A stretch of DNA of 5,803 nucleotides, taken from NCBI GenBank assembly GCA_947174955.1, contig CAMWKX010000088.1, positions 1-5,803 on the forward strand, read 5' to 3'. The notes beneath the pieces are model-generated. The model was not told the DNA's origin. It did no database searches and was given only the letters and a program-made list of their open reading frames with translations. Numbering within the stretch: the stretch's first letter is position 1; the number at the start of each line of letters is the position of its first letter. This document shows, piece by piece, positions 4,599-5,803 of the stretch. A program made the translations under genes and the position numbers. The DNA comes from an uncultured Clostridia bacterium (GTDB taxonomy: Bacteria; Bacillota; Clostridia; Christensenellales; Borkfalkiaceae).

Positions 4599-5803
4599 AA
4601 TACAGGCTTGTTTCGGGCTTGGAAACTCACGTTGAACTCGCCACCGCAACCAAGATTTTCTGCGGCTGTACCACGGCTTTCGGCGGCAGTCCGAATACCC
4701 ACTGTTGCCCCGTCTGTACCGGTCAGCCGGGCACGATTCCCGTGCTCAATAAAAAGGTGGTAGAGTACGCCATTCGCGCGGGACTTGCAACCCACTGCAC
4801 CATAAACACGACCACGCATTTAGACCGCAAAAATTACTGCTATCCCGACCTTCCCAAGGCGTACCAGATTTCACAGTTCGACAAGCCGCTGTGCGAGCAC
4901 GGCTACGTTGAACTCGAAAGCGGCAAGCGCATAGGCATCACGCGTATTCATATCGAAGAGGACGCGGGCAAGCTCGTACACGAGAGCGGCTACACCTATA
5001 TCGACTACAACCGCGGCGGCGTTCCCTTAATCGAAATCGTGTCCGAGCCCGACATTTCCTCGCCCGAGGAGGCAAAGGAATACGTTGAAAAACTTCAACT
5101 CATAATGCGCTATATCGGCGTGTCCGACTGCAAAATGCAGGAAGGCTCTATGCGCTGCGACGTCAATATTTCGGTAATGCCCGAGGGCGCGACCGAATTC
5201 GGCACGCGCACCGAGATAAAGAATATGAACAGCATTTCGTACATCGAAAAGGCGATGGCTTACGAGTACGAAAGGCAAATCGAAGTTATAGAAGGCGGCG
5301 GAAAAATCGTGCAGGCAACGCTTCGATACGACGAGCACACGGGCGAAACCTCGGTAATGCGCACCAAGGAGGACGCGCAGGATTACCGCTATTTCCCCGA
5401 GCCCGATATTTTAACGGTGGTTATTCCCGAAGAGAAAGTCGAGGAAATCCGAAAGGGGCTTCCCGAACTGCCCACCGACAAACTGCACAGATATATAGAC
5501 GAGCTCAAAATCAACCCCGCGACGGCAAAGCTTTTGTATAAGTACAAGCGCGTTTGCGATTTTGCCGAGATGGCGTTCGAGCTCGGCGCGGGCGTAAAGA
5601 ACACGGTCAATTTGATCGTCGGCACGCTGTATTCCAAGCTGGAAACCGAAGAGGACAAGGAAAGGTTTGCTCTGCCCGTGTCGGCGGAAGAAATGGCTAA
5701 GCTTGTCAAGCTCGTCGACGAGGGTGAGGGAAACCGCACCCTCGCGCAGAAAACGCTTGCGAAGATGGCGGAAGGGGGCAAGCCGGTTGCGGCGTATATC
5801 TAG
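4595..5803 (+). CDS. gatB: Asp-tRNA(Asn)/Glu-tRNA(Gln) amidotransferase subunit B, ending early without the C-terminal tail
   Basis: GatB phosphorylates the Asp or Glu carboxylate on mischarged tRNA with ATP and then amidates it with ammonia from GatA. The start ATG overlaps the gatA stop (ATGA), with GGGGGTG (4581-4587) 7 nt upstream. The catalytic cradle domain is complete (about 1-292): SGLETHVEL (7-15); a zinc site with Cys23, Cys25, Cys38 and Cys41, with an additional Cys37; RKNYCYPDLPKAYQISQ (78-94); HIEEDAGK (119-126); DYNRGGVPLIEIVSEPD (137-153); EGSMRCDVNIS (183-193); EIKNMNS (207-213); and QDYRYFPEPD (262-271). The helical domain follows (about 293-400). Translation then stops at TAG after 402 residues, whereas the family is usually about 475. 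The last residues, EGGKPVAAYI, align with the region where other GatB proteins read on (GKSPEEIV-E), so about 70 residues of the YqeY-like tRNA-binding tail are missing. This could be natural tail loss, a nonsense mutation, or a sequencing error. The window ends at this stop. Confidence 0.95.
   Translation: MKYRLVSGLETHVELATATKIFCGCTTAFGGSPNTHCCPVCTGQPGTIPVLNKKVVEYAIRAGLATHCTINTTTHLDRKNYCYPDLPKAYQISQFDKPLCEHGYVELESGKRIGITRIHIEEDAGKLVHESGYTYIDYNRGGVPLIEIVSEPDISSPEEAKEYVEKLQLIMRYIGVSDCKMQEGSMRCDVNISVMPEGATEFGTRTEIKNMNSISYIEKAMAYEYERQIEVIEGGGKIVQATLRYDEHTGETSVMRTKEDAQDYRYFPEPDILTVVIPEEKVEEIRKGLPELPTDKLHRYIDELKINPATAKLLYKYKRVCDFAEMAFELGAGVKNTVNLIVGTLYSKLETEEDKERFALPVSAEEMAKLVKLVDEGEGNRTLAQKTLAKMAEGGKPVAAYI

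Noticed and set aside
1..5803. CRISPR arrays, insertion sequences, tRNA/rRNA genes, phage or defence genes.
   Set aside because: None seen. Apart from the 882-1108 regulatory region, the window is filled by five recognised housekeeping genes.

Overview
The window comes from a bacterial chromosome, most likely an uncultured member of the Bacillota (Clostridia-like). The evidence is a T-box-type leader with an intrinsic terminator, a consensus sigma-A promoter, strong Shine-Dalgarno sequences, and a GatCAB amidotransferase operon. The genes are fairly GC-rich, whereas the one long intergenic stretch is very AT-rich (about 19 G/C in 120 bases at 891-1010, counted by hand). Genus cannot be assigned from the sequence alone.

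Layout, all on the + strand: (1) 1-881, the 3' part of rarA (mgsA), an AAA+ replication-recombination ATPase whose P-loop half lies before the window. (2) 882-1108, an AT-rich regulatory region with three phased GYATAAA repeats, a perfect-consensus promoter (TTGACA-N17-TATAAT), a T-box sequence with its antiterminator, and an overlapping intrinsic terminator. (3) 1109-2851, aspS, bacterial-type aspartyl-tRNA synthetase with a His at the position linked to relaxed (Asp/Asn) tRNA specificity. (4) 2857-3150 gatC, 3147-4598 gatA and 4595-5803 gatB, packed with 4-nt overlaps at the last two junctions.

How the genes work together: aspS and gatCAB look like one transcription unit for indirect aminoacylation. 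The synthetase would charge tRNA-Asp and mischarge tRNA-Asn with Asp; GatCAB would then amidate Asp-tRNA-Asn to Asn-tRNA-Asn (and, if a non-discriminating GluRS exists, Glu-tRNA-Gln to Gln-tRNA-Gln). The unit appears to be controlled by premature termination just before aspS.

Two things stand out. First, the T-box has an intact antiterminator/terminator switch, but only about 25 nt separate it from the predicted transcription start, so the codon-reading Stem I seems to be missing. Second, gatB ends at a TAG after 402 codons, about 70 residues short of the usual length, so the protein would lack the C-terminal tRNA-binding tail. The window also ends at this stop, so what follows cannot be seen.
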